From Struthio camelus (lineage: Eukaryota; Chordata; Aves; Struthioniformes; Struthionidae), in NCBI RefSeq assembly GCF_040807025.1, contig NC_090942.1, positions 42,920,911 to 42,984,910 of the forward strand: 64,000 nt of DNA. The letters are read 5' to 3'. The number at the start of each line of letters is the position of its first letter. The stretch's first letter is position 1. The translations under genes were made by a program, and so were the position numbers. This document shows, piece by piece, positions 35,442 through 49,369 of the stretch. The notes under the pieces were generated by a model. The model was given only the letters and a program-made list of their open reading frames with translations. It was not told the DNA's origin and made no database searches.

Positions 35442-38400
35442 AGCTACAGCTTCTTAAATAATACCACTGTGTTGTGTGCTTTTAATTTGAAAACTCTCAT
35501 TTGGGTTGGCTTCCCACAAGACAGTAGCAAGAGATTTCAGCTTTCATTGCTTAATAAAAATCAAAATCAAAATATGCAGGTCAATGCCAGTAGCTAAAAT
35601 GTTACTGAATATAATAAGGGCAGGAGGACACAAACAGACTGATTATATAAAACCAAGACAATGAAGCCATGAAAATAGTTCCAAGGCTGCAGAGACTCAT
35701 GCACTTGCATCTTCCTTACCAAAAGCAGTCCCATTGAAATCCACAGAGACCAGGTCACCACTGAGATAAGACTGAGGCAGTTCAGAACCACAGAGGGTCA
35801 GGTCAACAATTTTTATACTTCCAGAATAGTTAGACCTCTGACAAAATGACTTGTCTGGGGCTTAAGATGCCACTAGCTTCTTATTTACATCCAAGATTAT
35901 ACTGTTGATAAATATTAAAGAGCTTCTTAATAGTATTTTGTACCAGACCTAATTTTCTCCACCCTTTTTTTCCAATCAGCAGATGTCACACACAGCAGTA
36001 CATGAGCATGTCCTGGGTTCAGTGAAAGGGAAGGGTTAGTTCTGTAAAGCTCTAAAACCAAATTTTTTAAAAATTTCACATTTCTGGGAAGGGTCATTAG
36101 GCCACATCTATACTAAATGCAAGCACTATTTGCATCTTCAAGCACAAACTCAATTCCTTTCTGTAAAGCATGGCCTCAAGTCCGTCTCACAGGCAGGGTT
36201 TTGACGAAGGGAAACCTTGCGTCTGTGCTATCCCCCAGTGCAGCCCAATCCTGTACTTTTACTTGCAGTAGGTGCAATGATTTATCCTGTCATGACCAGC
36301 CTAACCAGCTGCCGTTTGTCTCAGTGCATTACATGGCCAGCTTTGGGCAGACAGAATTGCTGGGCTCCCTCCTAAGATGGCCAGGTAATTTTGTGCTGAC
36401 GTCCTGAGCACCACAGGTGTTGGCAGGCAGCCAGCTGCAGCTACCCAAGTTCGGGGACACCAGCGCCCGCCATACAAAGCCAAAGGGTCTGAGCTGAAAA
36501 ATGCTGCGCTCCTGCTATAGCAGTGGGAGGTGATGAATGCCACTGACGAGTAAATGTCAGTAAAGTTTCACTGTCCAAGGCACAGCTCTGTCTCCTGAGA
36601 GACAAGATTTATCCCTAAGCTTGTTACAGTGACACTGCTGAAGTATTCAAAACCACTCTGGAGAACTGCATGGTTCAGGTTTTTTTTTCCTTTCAGTGAG
36701 GGTGTGTTTGCAGATATGATACACAGCATAGCAGAAATCAGAAACAATTTCCTGTAACTATTGTGCCCATTCCTCAAATAATGAATCTAATTGTGGAGTT
36801 ACTTTAACATATACATTTCTTTCTCCTGCACTAACTCCTGCACGGTCCCCAGCCTAATTAATAGACCTTGCAGTCTGCTCAGCAGCTCAGTTTTTCTTCC
36901 GCTGTAAAGATACAGTACAGTTTGTATGATCTGAAGGAGCTGACCGACAGCAATACCCTAAGCACTGCGGGATCTCCAGATCCACAGTGATTACTATTGC
37001 TTTGATTTACAGAGTTTCTTGCAAAATATAAAGCTTGAAATTCTCTCTTGGACATTAGATACACATCTTTTCTTTTTTCATTCTTTTTGATTCTCTGAAA
37101 AGAGGGCCAGGATGCTGAAGTTAAATTCTTCATTTCATAGGCCTCCTCTGAAGGTGGTGGGGAGGGACAGGCACTCCTAGAGGTCCCATCAGTGAGTTAA
37201 ATTGCCTAACTGCTCTACTGTCTATTAAGGGAGCAGCAGCACTGAGGTGTCTATGATGTAATGATGTGCCCATTTCTAAAGGACTTTAAGCAGTGTGACT
37301 GAATACTGCGTCATGTTTGGCTGGAATTTTCGAGGGAGGGAACTCATAACTTGTAGGTCGTTTTAGAGGGTCGTATAGGCCAGGTAACACGTCCGTGTCA
37401 GCAGGCACCTTTGCAGACAACTTCTTGCACATGCACTGTGAGGACGTGTCTCCCCAAGGGTGGCACAGAGACATACTGCCTTCAGCTCTCAAAGCCACTG
37501 ACTTCACACTTCTACATCTACCACAGAGTGTGAGCTGTTCATAATCCCTTCAGCATTTGCCCAGTTCAGGTGGTATTCAGAAAGGAAATGTCGTAACAGG
37601 AATTGCTTATTTTAAACTTATTCACTTCTTCCTCCTAATGAATAGAGATTTAGATCAATAAATGTATCAACGAGTGTGTCTATGATTTCTAGGCATGTCT
37701 ATGCGGCCAGTGTCTGGTGCTTGCCAACCTCTCTCTAGACATCTCTGCATGCCTTCTTGCAGGTGTTTTTCAGCATCATAAAGTGGTATAAAAGTTACAT
37801 ATTAAAGGAGAAAAGGAAAAGGAAAGCAATTCAATGCTCTTCTCTTTGGAGAAGCAAAGTAGTACTATTCATTGAAACAAGAGTTTTGGGGAGGTTAATC
37901 TCAACAGTGTAGCACTGCAGAGAAGATGACAATGAGTAAGAAATCATCAGCCTTAAGTTTGCTTGAAAATGAATCTCATGATACCTTTCCTCCTGCAGAG
38001 GAGCAGACTTGCTAAAGCTAAGCAAACGTTATTTACTTAAGAGGAAGGAACAACTTTGTCAGAAAACCTTCCTAGAAATGTGGTTAATGAGCCCATCTGT
38101 CAATTTTGTGGCCAAGAAATCTACCATAGACATTTCCAACAGCTGAGCTCTGATGAATCACTCAGCTTATGGAACTGTTTACCACTCAACCAAAGAGCCT
38201 GGAAAAGAACAAGGTGAAATCTGTACTTTAAAGGATCAAAACGCCTGTTTGCAGTCAACCACTTTTCCAGATGCTTAAAAAACTAGCGCATGAATCCAGC
38301 CTTATTGGCTAGTGTGACAGATACAGTCTTAGGAGTGTTTGTACACTGTGTTTGAAAAGTTCATCTATACTTCCCCCGTACCCTGTAGTTTGTCAGGAGA

Positions 38401-41145
38401 TACTTCACTTACGGATAAATATAGCTTAGCTGCTACATTACAGTCATCCATAGTCTCAAACTAATGGTAAGGCTGAGAGGCAACCCTCTAGACTGCAAAG
38501 TACATTTTGGAGTAAGGGAATCCATTTCTAATCTTGATCAGTAACAAAGCAATGCCAGTAAATGCCACCCATAAGAGCTGACACGTGTCGGCAGCTTAGG
38601 GTATACCGTTTTTGTATTTCTAGGGACAAACTATGTTCTAAGAGTACAATTGCCAGACAAGCTGCATAGATTGACAGAAAAGCAAAAGGACGTACTAAGG
38701 TCCTTTGGAGCAGTGAGATGCTTATAAGGACAATAAGGAGGCAGTGCTCTAGGATTATGCTAGAGCAACTAGATTGCAAAAAGGGATGGGCAGCACCTAG
38801 GACAGTGCAAGACAAATGCCATGATCCTAGTCTACTCCCTGTCCAGACCAACAGAGACTCATCTGACAGACAACTGTCCCTCAGTGCAGGGACAGTGCTG
38901 AGCAATTCACAGTTGCAGCATCAAAAGTGTTGAGAGACCATCTTCTCGGAGGAACTCCAGGCATAACTGGCCAGGTGGACGAATTTTCTAGTTGTTAGGA
39001 TCATCAGGAATCAAGAATGATATCGAAATCCAAGAAACCCTCCTCCTACTCCTTTTCTACAGGCTGTTCAGTCAGAAGTTGGAGCGAGGAGATGCCTTCC
39101 TCCTTCTCTTCACACAAACCATGCTACGAGCATCCCAGGGCCCAACAGCCGAGTGCCAAGGACCTAAGCCCTGGGGCTCTGCCTTCACCAGAGCAGCCCT
39201 CCCTGATGCTTATGGCTCCCAGCAATGGAACAATATGCATTAATTCCCTTTCCTGGCTGGTTAAGCCATCCTTTTAGCACAAAGCTATTCCATATATTTT
39301 CACTTGCAGGTATGTCAAATGAATAATTTTGCCCTACAGTTTTTTGAACAAGACTAGCCTAGAATATAATAAATGTACTTTCTTGTGAGTAATACAGCAA
39401 ATAAAGTCATTTGCAAGCTATAATACATAAATCTCAAGCAACACAACTCCTCACCCCTTCCCCAGACATCTACTTGGTATTCCTGTAAGTCTTATATTAT
39501 CGAAATATGAGGAATAAAATACGTCAGTATAATGTACATAGAAGCCACATTCTATTTTTGGTGTTGTATTGATGTAAATCAGGAGTCAACCAAGTGAAAA
39601 AAATTGAGTGCTGTCAGGTACACTGGTATTAACCTGAAAGCAGAGCATGGTCCTTGAAATGCAGTTATATAACAACTGAAGAGGAGATGCTGGTGGAACA
39701 GATGATCTCTAAAATGTTACCAGTTAATTAAGCAGAAGTCAAAGCCCAAGCCTAGATCTCATTCCTGCATATTAATTCAATAAAACACATTATTTGTGCT
39801 TCAGATGTTACCTTTTCATCTGGGAAAAACAGGTATGTCCTTAAGGAAATGTTGACTTGATTTCACTTGCTTATTTTAAATTTAAAATCCTTAATAGCAG
39901 CAAAGAGAACTGCGTAGCTGATAAACGTTTAAGACCAAAGGGAAAACATCATACCATACCACCAATATTTTTAGTTCCCCATGAATGATTTACATACCCC
40001 TGCACTATCAGATATCTTCAAAAGAACATGTCAAAAGAGAAGAGCGGTATACTAGGTTCATGTAAAGTTAAATTTGTTGCGAAACATCCTACTGAATTCC
40101 AAGGTCTGAGACCCAGTTCTCGTTCCAGATGTTGAGTGCACAATCACAGTCTGCCTTTGAAAAGCCTAGCAGGGTTTAGGGGGAAGGTGAATGTTCAGCC
40201 CCTACAATGACATGACTATTGGAAAATACCTGTTCACAGGTACTCATGGTGCTCGAGAGATCCGGTCACAGCTGAAACCCTACAGTCCCGGTCTTGGGTG
40301 CTGCACAAATGTGCAGGGCACTTCTAGTGCGGAAGAGCTGATTTGCAGAGGATTAAGACAAAGCCCACATTTCTAAGGGAGACTGGCACAAAAGCTCGTC
40401 GTCACCCTTTGAATTACAGTGACTAGCGTAAGGTAGTTCTCAAATCTCCATCAGTCCTAGCTCAAGGGGACTCAGTCTTTGTCATTCAAGTACACAACCC
40501 AAACCAAAACGTATCTGGCATCCAGCCCTCCTAAAGAAAACTGGAACCCCAGTTTTGCAGGTCAGTCTGGACAATCTGTGTTAGTGAGTTTTACAAGCAC
40601 TTGTATAGTAATAGCTTTTCCGCTCACCCAGCAGTACCTTTTTGTCAGTGTAGCTTTCCATGCTGGAGCAAACTAGGAATACTGAGTGGCAGGTCCTTTC
40701 TTTTTATAGCCAAGTCTATTATTAGCTGTTTGGTGAGAGGACAATTGAGATTCAATAATATGCCTGAAATCACTGGGTACATCATAGGTATTCACTCCAA
40801 AGAAGGTCTCAGTAAACAGCACTCTCATGCCTTGCCCTTGACATGTCCTTCCTTACTGCAATGCAGCCTGAGACAAGACTATTTCCACTAGTGTATAGTC
40901 ATTCCCCTTTACAGTTACCACAGAGTGGTGGGTCCTGCCATGGAATATCTGAATACAACAGGAACAGGTAGTTAAAAAAGATGTGGGCATGCTACTTTTT
41001 ACAGGATTCATGCAACAAGAGCACTCGATTACAACAGTGTTTTGATGTTACTCAGCATTAAACCTATTATCTGTGTTTTTCTTTTGCCCAGTGTTGATTC
41101 AATCATTGTAGAGCTGTAGATAACCTCCAATCATTGTGCATTTAT
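35442..41145. other. non-coding interval, no gene seen
   Basis: Ordinary sequence. The 125-codon minus frame 38528-38905 is unlike any protein I know. It contains a small hairpin (TGCTCTAG at 38745-38752 with CTAGAGCA at 38760-38767). The segment around 39693-39725 loosely recalls a CR1 3' end but is too short to call. Confidence 0.5.
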
Positions 41146-41159
41146 AAAAAAAAAAAAAA
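41146..41159 (+). repeat. poly-A run
   Basis: Fourteen A residues directly after TTTAT. No retrocopy body could be recognised upstream. Confidence 0.75.
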
Positions 41160-41334
41160 GCAGACCAGAGGCATCATCATCTTTTCTGCCCTACTGTGAG
41201 CTCAGAGATCCTCTACTTCCACAGATGGCCTGCCAGGGATAAGTGAGATCTCTCAGCCCAGGTTTGGAAATGGAGTTTTCCTTCTGCTACATACAGCAGC
41301 TCTATGGAACATTCTATATATGTGTGTCGATACA

Positions 41335-41360
41335 GATGTGCGTGTGTGTGTATGTGTGTA
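41335..41360 (+). repeat. (GT)n microsatellite, interrupted
   Basis: The tract GATGTGCGTGTGTGTGTATG and onward is mostly TG/GT dinucleotides, with GC and TA interruptions. A similar shorter TATATATGTGTGTC lies 10 bases upstream. Confidence 0.85.
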
Positions 41361-44300
41361 GTATGCATAAAGTATACACGTGTATAATCCAGTGTAATTC
41401 TCAGATCTCTCTCTTGTCGCGGGGCTTCAGCATATGACTGCTGAAACTGTAAGGAGAATGTGACAATCTGAGAACAAATAAACCATTTATTATTAATAAA
41501 TGTACTGAAAAAATAGCTTTAGTATTTAGCACAGCTTAAAGAATTGAAGACACTTTTCTTCTCAGTTCTTACCAACATGGAATGCTTTTTCTTTGCAGTT
41601 AAATGGTACTCCCTCAACTCTTTTTGAAAGGTTGTTGCATAAAATGGCAAGATAACGTCAATATGAGTTATGCTGTTTTTTGTCATAATCTGACTATTAT
41701 ACCAGAAGGCCTTAGTTACAGTAGCATTTAACATATCAAATTCAGGATTTATAGAATGTGTTTTGGTTAGAGAGTATTCAGCGAGGAAGAAGCTGAAAAG
41801 CAACCCACAACTGATGCCTCTTTTAATTAAAAGATAAAATACTGCTAGAGGTGACTGATCTTATGTTGCTGTGTCACTAGTGAGATGAAACCAACTTGAT
41901 TGTTTTTAAAGTGACTCATGAAAATGTTTTCTTCCTACTTACTTCTGTTTCAGGATATTACTAAAAAAGAAAATATTTTCAGAAAATGTAGTGTGTTTGA
42001 TTAAGAGACCTAGGGATTTTGTTCTGCAGCTTGTCTCCTGTACAACTGCGACCGCAGAGCAGCAGCACACTGTTCTGCATCACACTCCACCATTTGGTTT
42101 AACCCTTCACTGGAGTCACTAGTGAAAGTACCACTGGGACTAGGACTGCAGAGCTGGATCACTATCCAAAGATTCAATTTTTAGCCTCTTTATGGTGGCT
42201 ACCAATGAAAGGTAGAAGCTAACACAGTCGTGATTTAGGTGATATAAATCCCTGGACATGGACATATGTTCTGAACACACCAGCATGTGGTATTACATTG
42301 TTGTAACAATTAAATTAGGACATTTAGAATAGTATCATCCATGATTTTGTTAATAAATGGTGAACATAACTTTTTTTCTTTCAGTATTTGGCCAGTTACT
42401 CATGGAACTGTTCAAGTGCTGATGCGCCTTCTAAATGGATGTCTACACGTTATGCTGCCTTGATAAAAATCTCACTATTTTTGTGAGAGAGGAGAGTAGT
42501 TTTTCTCTGATCTTCCAGACCTACAGTCAGTCAGCGAACTCTGAATCTTGCTGTAAGTTCAAGAACTACCTCTGCATCTTTTTGACCGCTCTTGAGCAAA
42601 TCTGTAATACCCTTTTACAAAACTGCAATCCCTTCCAGAATTTGGCGTTACCTGCAGCTAGGACTTTTCACCCTGTTCCACCAGGTGCTTTCTGTTCCTG
42701 TAAAAAATGAGTTCAAAAATGTTCATTCATTTTCAGTTGCAACAAATTGATTGCATACTTAATTAGTTTTACAAACTAAGATCTCTTTCTGAAAAATGAA
42801 TGACCCAGAAGGACTATGTCAACCATATTGCCAGGGAATTTCCAAGCTATGTCCTTCGACTCTTTTGTTAGTGGCATACATTTTTAATGTGGAAGAGAGG
42901 ATGTAGAGCAAATTTAACACGATGAAGAAGAAGCAGGGATTTGCAATGTGACTTTTCCCCTTTCAGCTCCAAAATAGTCTTGTTCGAATGTGAATGATAA
43001 ACCATTACCTTCAATCATAGCATTGTGATTCTGAATGAGAAAATCAAGTATAGATATAAAATGGGGTTTGCTTCTATTAATGCTGTTTGAAAAACAAACA
43101 AAATCTTTACATTAGTAAGTTAGGGTTGGAACTTCCTAGCAAAACAAGTTCAATGCAGTGTTTCTTGATGTGTTTGTGGAATTTTGTTTCAGAAACTGCA
43201 CTGAAACATGACGTTTCTCTAAGCCTGTTATTTTGCCAGATTCTGACTGGGCAAAAAATAATGCCTGTCAGCTGCAAAGTAAGAAAGTAATGTTGCATTT
43301 CCAGTTGAATGATTCAGTGCTGTGCAGAGAGTTGAGACCACAGTAATGTCACACATTAACACCTACAGGGAACTTGACTACAGTAATTTGTTTCACTTTT
43401 TTATCAAGGACAGTTTGGGACAGTTAGATTTATGAAGCCATAATAAAATATTGGCCATGCCAGTAGTAGAATTACATTCATTTCACTCTCTCGTTCCTTC
43501 TCCCTTACTTGCTTTTAGTGCTGTTCAAAATGCTTTCCTATATACATGCACGTAACTGTAAAAGAAGCGTATTGACTTAAATTAATGATTTATAATGTAA
43601 TTTATAATATTCTCACAATTTCAAATTATAATAATATGTTTCCTCAGAGACTTTACTCAAATCTCTGGATAAATAAAGGCTACCTTGTATTTTTCTCTCT
43701 CCCTTCATAAAATTTTAAGTAGTTTACTTCTAAAAGCCAAGCTGTGGTACTCTATGAAATGTTCATACTTTAGCGGCCCAGTCCCTCAGTGGATTCCCTT
43801 CCTTTCTGTTTTGCTTCTCTTTTTTCAGTACACATCCTCAGAGGGTACGAACTTACTATCTGTTGGCTGCTGAATATTGACACACAGACATGTCGTGAAA
43901 TGGCCTTTCTGCAGGAAGGCTTTCTCCTTACTGGCAGCCCACAGAAATAGCAGTCATGACTTCTGTATTAAAGAGATGGATTTACTTCCAATTTTCTTCC
44001 ATGAGGCAATGAAGGAGAAAGACTGGATGTGCTTCGTATCCCATTCTATAGCAAGGAATTAAGTGTGTATCCTGAAACGGAATAGCTCTTTCCCAATTAT
44101 GTCTACTTTCTGTGCTATAAAAACCATGGTGGCAGATCTGCTTCACATTGACATGATCCTCAGGGGTAATAAGTGTTTTTGCCTGGCGTACTGACTCTGG
44201 TGTCTGGCCATGAGCTCTCACCCAGACAGACAGCCAACACTCATGGCCCAACTGACGTGGCAGGGACCCCTTCAGCCCACTGCTGTGCTGGTGCCTCTCC

Positions 44301-47030
44301 CACCTCTTCCTGAGGAGGGTGAAGACATTGTGTCCACTTGTCACCACGTGCTGAGTCTTGTGTGAGTCTTTCTTCAGGCTCTTTGCCTCTTCCAGCCTGA
44401 AGACCTCAACTGGCTGCCCGGTTCATCTCTCCCCGCAGGTACTGCTGCCTTCCCATCCAGGCTGCAAGCAAAGCTGGAGGTGACAGAGGGGTTTTCCAGC
44501 TCCTGGGTACACTGGAAGAAGGTTTAGATAAGCGAGCGTGAAAACCTTAGGAAGAGATGTGGTAAACTAGACTTTACAGACACAAGAGGAGCTAATTTCT
44601 ACATGATTGGAGCTGATAACACTTCTGTGGCATGAGAATGAAATCCACCACTCAGGAGGTGTCCTTGGTGTTGTCCTGCTCTTCTTCCTAACAGTGAACC
44701 TACCTAGCAGCAAGCCATATTTTTAGGCATGTTCAGGATTGGAAAGGATGTCCAAGGGCCAATTACAAGTATTTGGTGCTCGAAAGGAAAAGGCATATTA
44801 TTTTTGCTGAGGAAGTTCATTGTGAAAGAGAAAGGCCTGACTTGTTTCTGGTGAGAGCAAAGATGTTCTTAGCGCAAAGAAAGATTAAACAGTTTGGCTG
44901 CATTCAGAATGAATTGGAACAGAGATGCAAACATGCAGAGTTATTATAGGAAGAGACAGACACACAGATCTTACTCGCCTATCAGTCCAACCCTGGTGGC
45001 ATTCTGTGGTTAAAGAAATATATATGCGTTACTTTACAGAGTGCAAGTACCAAGAAAACTAGGCTATCTGCTTCCTATTGGTGCTATGAGAAAGAGGTAC
45101 AGCTCATGTCAATAGCAGTTTTTGTAGCTCAATAGTAATATGCAGAATAATCTCATTCAGCTATTTATTCTGTATTAATTGCTTGCGAGATGTAAGGAGA
45201 GACTTTATTTGGTTCGTCAGACCCTGGATAACAGCTTCTCAGTGCCCTGAGTATCGTGCTTTTGAGGAGAGAAGACTTCTGTTTGCTCCATGCAAACCCT
45301 TCAGTTTGGAGCAGAGTAGTATCAGCCTGCATCACTTTATGTTTGACCTGTCTGTGAGCCAGTCACAATGAATCCTAATTTTGTTCATGTTTTTGAAGTG
45401 TTCTGTTAATGTTTCCTGCACCTGCACCTTTCATCATATTGCTTCTCGACATGCATTTCAAGCTCAAACCTTTAGAGCAGACCTTGGGGCAAAGTCTCCC
45501 CTGATGCTCACATACTCCCGGCTGAATTAATTTCCCCAGTTGAAGGAAGCTTCAGTTCTGCTCAGCATAAGCCATTTTCACCTTATTGCAATGTCTAATG
45601 GAGCACTGTTCAGGAGAAAATAGTGTCATGGCTTTATGTAATTCTGGTTGAGAAGTAGCCATCTTCTTTAACACCAGCTGGGAATGAAGCCTTGGACGTC
45701 AGTCATATCCTGTCCCTGCTCTCAACAGTCCCTCGCCCTCAGCGACATCGAGGAGAAAGAGCAGAAAGTGACTTGCAGGGGACTCCCTCCACCAATGCTG
45801 GGAGGCCCACGGGAGGTCTCTGTGCAGACGGAGCAAAGAGAATAGCACGGCTAAGGACCTGCTCCTTTCCTTATGGCCGATCCACATTACAAAACTAACA
45901 AGTCCTGTGTGTTACTCCTTGAAATACTGCATGCGTGAGTAGGCAAATTGCTCTAAAAATACATAAATGAATGCTGGCAGTGATTAAGTATGAATAGATT
46001 GCTTTTGCTTCATCTAACTGCAAAAAATAAACATTAAATTTAAAATGCAAGGTGCAGAGATTCAGTTTGTCACAGGAAAAGAATGGCAAATGTCATGAGC
46101 TGCAACGTCACACACAAAATGATGTTCAACTTCCTTCAGAATGAAATATCCTACCCTGGAAAAATTTATCCAGATGGCATGCCTTTTTAGACCTGAAACT
46201 ACTTTATTTTGCTCTATTTCTCTACTTTATTTTGCTCTATTTTTCTCCATTTTTCTATTTCTCTGTACTCTTTCTACATATAGGTCAACTGATTTTTCCC
46301 CAATTTTGTCTCTGATCAGCTTTTAGAAATTTCTATTGTGATGTCATGATTATGAAGGCTTGAAAAGGTCCCTTCAAATTATACCTGACAGGTTTTAGGC
46401 ATCCAAGTAAGAGTGCTCCAATGTTGTGGACTCAGAGGGCTGCAAAGCTCCATCCCTCCAGGCAGGTGTTTCTGCTCTTTCCAGCTGAAATGCAGACAGA
46501 TGGAATTTGACAGTGTTTCCCCTTCAGTTGCGTCCTAAGGAAAATTAGCTAGCCTTGTCTTTTAGTTGATGCAGGCACAAATGACAAACAGTTGCCAGCC
46601 AGGGGTATTTTCCCACGCCAAATCCACAGATCTGACAGCAAACACTTGTGAAACAAAAGCAATAATAAGGAAGGAAATTCTCACAGGCCTGTGATACTGG
46701 AATGTTTTGTAAGAATGTCTGCATTTTTTATCTTCCTTATTAATGGTAGATGCAAAGTTAATCATACTGTTGGTACAAAAGATGAAGTTAATAGCAGGGA
46801 GCCCATAGGGCCTTTTTCCTAACGTAACTATGCCTCAGCTATGTTTGAGCTAGACAATAAAATAGCTCAACTGCAACTGTGTAAATGATGAGTTCACAAA
46901 GCTGTAGCATGCAGATTAAACGCATGAGCTACTCAAATATCTTCCTAAAGTAAGTCTAACTTTCTTAAGGATTCCGTGAGTTTATAGTAAGAAGGCCATG
47001 GGGGACAATGTTGCAGAAGTGAATCTACAA
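41361..47030. other. non-coding interval, no gene seen
   Basis: Mixed sequence. Two locally GC-richer patches occur at about 44140-44530 and 45690-45890, the second with about seven CpGs. The 121-codon minus frame 43982-44347 and the 68-codon plus frame 45692-45898 fall in these patches but match no known protein and have no convincing splice context. A 23-bp duplication sits at 46201-46246. Confidence 0.45.
46201..46246 (+). repeat. 23-bp tandem duplication
   Basis: ACTTTATTTTGCTCTATTTC plus TCT (46201-46223) is repeated immediately at 46224-46246 with one or two differences. It lies inside a T-rich stretch reaching 46270. Confidence 0.85.
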
Positions 47031-47033
47031 ACT

Positions 47034-47102
47034 ACATATATATATATGTATAAACTATCTATACTATATTAAATATCTATACTATACTAAGTATTTATAT
47101 TA
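47034..47102. repeat. AT-rich tandem tract
   Basis: TACATATATATATATGTA is a perfect palindrome. It is followed by two imperfect copies of a TATCTATACTATA-like word ending near TTTATATTAAG. Low complexity, probably slippage-derived. Confidence 0.8.
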
Positions 47103-49310
47103 AGTAGTCTTCACATATTGTAATGTAATGTGATGGAAAATGACTATTTAGACTGGCCTACGAGACTGCTAATATAACCTCCATGCCAACACTTCCTTTG
47201 CTATAATACTAATTAGTAATATTTCTGTTATATGCAGCTAAGGGTTGACACATTCTCCAGGAGTGGAAAAAGGAAAGTTTATGTTCTTTTCCATACTCTT
47301 GAGTTAACACTTTAATTTACCTTAACTATTGTCCCAGTCCATTTCTCCCTCTTGTCCCAATTTCTTTAGCCCACATTAAAGGAAAATAGCAGCTCAGCCC
47401 TATTATCACAAACGTCTACTGATGTAAGGTCCTTAGGGATGAACCTTGCAAGCGTGCTCATGCTGTCCTCTTACAGTTTTGCTTTCTGAGGTCTCAGGGA
47501 TGATCTCAGATTTACGGCAGAAGGTGGCTTTACAAAGTATTTCAGTGTGATGCTACATTACCAATGACTATGAAAGTCATGACCCCCACCTAAATAAAAT
47601 CCCTTAAGGCTATTTTTTTCTTCAGTGCAACATGCCGCATGTTTGTCTTTAAAGGCCTTTAATTTCAAAACAAGAGAAAAGGAAAGGGGGGAAAAAAAAG
47701 CAGATGGCCATACGAGTACATATCTGAAATGTAATTTATGGTGTGCTCACCAGTATCTCTGGTGGTAGACTCTCTTCGTGCATAAAAAAAACTCCATCCA
47801 GAAAAAAGCTGATAGTTTGCTGTTTGTATCACCACATGGGTTTCAGAAATTCCCCTGACTCTCCTGAAGTCACAGCAGCTTTTCCAAGCCTTCAGTGAAG
47901 AAAACTAAACCATCATCTACAGCTGTACCGACCTTTCTCTTCGTTAAAAGTTGAGGCATTAGTAAGTTGCAAGAGGCTGTGTTGTCAGCTTTCTGCACAT
48001 CTAACTATCTTTATAAATCCATTGGATGGATGGTTTCTTATTGCACTACATAAAAATCACTGCTTTAAGAGAGAAGACTTTCTCCTTGCTCACGCCTTCC
48101 ACATACATTTAGTGGAACACACACTGGAACCATTGCTTATGGAGTAAGATCATTACAAAGGTAATTTCTTTCTGCAGCATGAAGTAAAGCTATAATAAAA
48201 CTTCCATTGGGTTGATAGCTGCTAAAGTATTGAAAGTAGTCATAAACTTTCATGGTATGATCAGGATTCTGTAATTTGTCACTCAAAATGGGTCCAGGTG
48301 AACAGGGCCCATGAAAAATCTATTTGACAGCTACTAAAGCTATTGAAATAACTCAGGTAAGTTGGAAAAAATGATTGGGTAGTTATGTCCCAAAGTGCAG
48401 CTTGTATATCAATAGGATCAGAGAATAGCTTTCTGCAAAAGATTGGCAAGCCTGTTTCCTGTCTGCCACGTTACCCTGTAGCTGTATTCCAATGTGAGTT
48501 GGATTCTAGTAATTTCTTTGCATAAATACCCTCTGCTGCTGAACAAAATGCAATATTCTCTCCTTCCTTTGAAGCACGGGTGCTCCTTACTCTTGGAAAC
48601 TGGAAGAACTGACCATCAAGTAGGTTACCTCTCTTTCTTAGGCAAATGTTAAAGGAGGCAAAACATCAACCAGTTCTTCCCTCAGTTTCCTTCACGAGGA
48701 TTACAATGCGCTACCCTTGAACTTCTTAGCTGCTTTTGTCTTAGGCCTTTAAATGAAGCTGCGATTTACTAATCAACCATGAGGCAGAGTAAAACTAGAT
48801 ATATTTTATTTATTTGGAATTACTTACCTTTAGCTCTACATCATTTTCCTTTAGGAATCTTTATCCTGTTTTTATTTGTAATAAGAAAAACTGAGACAAT
48901 GACATAGAAGAAAGACCAATCAAACAAAACTGCATCAGCATCTAATTAGTTTTTTCTAGTAAGCTGATTTTTGATCTACCTTGGTAAGTCCGTTTATTTG
49001 ACAGAAGGCAATCATAAAATTAACTTGCTCATCTTGAAAGAAGTGGAGTGATTTCTGAATTGTGTGGTATCATTTTTGCTATGATACTGAAAACAGTGCT
49101 AATTTTTCCAATGAAAACATCCCCTCAGGCCTCTTCCTCACTTTAAACCCTTTCCTTCTCTGACAAAGTAGACGTAGGAAGCAAAAAAATGAAAATATTG
49201 TCTTCATATTGCGGCAGAGACACCAGCCCCAGAGTCCTTTTTGGAGCTTAACTTCTATTAGCATCATTAGTGTGAGGACAATCAAGAATTGATTTCATCC
49301 CTGAGCTCGC
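47103..49310. other. non-coding interval, no gene seen
   Basis: Nothing recognisable; the longest open frames are under 70 codons. Confidence 0.6.
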
Positions 49311-49369
49311 TCACTCACACACACACACACAAACACACATACCCCCTCCCACACACACACATACACAAA
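49311..49369. repeat. (CA)n microsatellite, compound
   Basis: CTCACTCACACACACACACACAAACACACATACCCCCTCCCACACACACACATACACA in outline: two (CA)n blocks separated by a C-rich spacer (CCCCCTCCC). Confidence 0.9.

Noticed and set aside
38745-38767. TGCTCTAG/CTAGAGCA hairpin
   Set aside because: An eight-base stem is not significant in a window of this size, and the flanks do not extend it convincingly.
38528-38905. 125-codon minus-strand frame
   Set aside because: No family resemblance; I considered a LINE or retroviral remnant and found no supporting motif order.
39693-39725. GGAACAGATGATCTCTAAAA, loosely CR1-like
   Set aside because: Too short, and no continuation into the CR1 tail.
43982-44347. 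121-codon minus-strand frame in a GC-richer patch
   Set aside because: No domain, no convincing splice sites, and no similarity I can recall.
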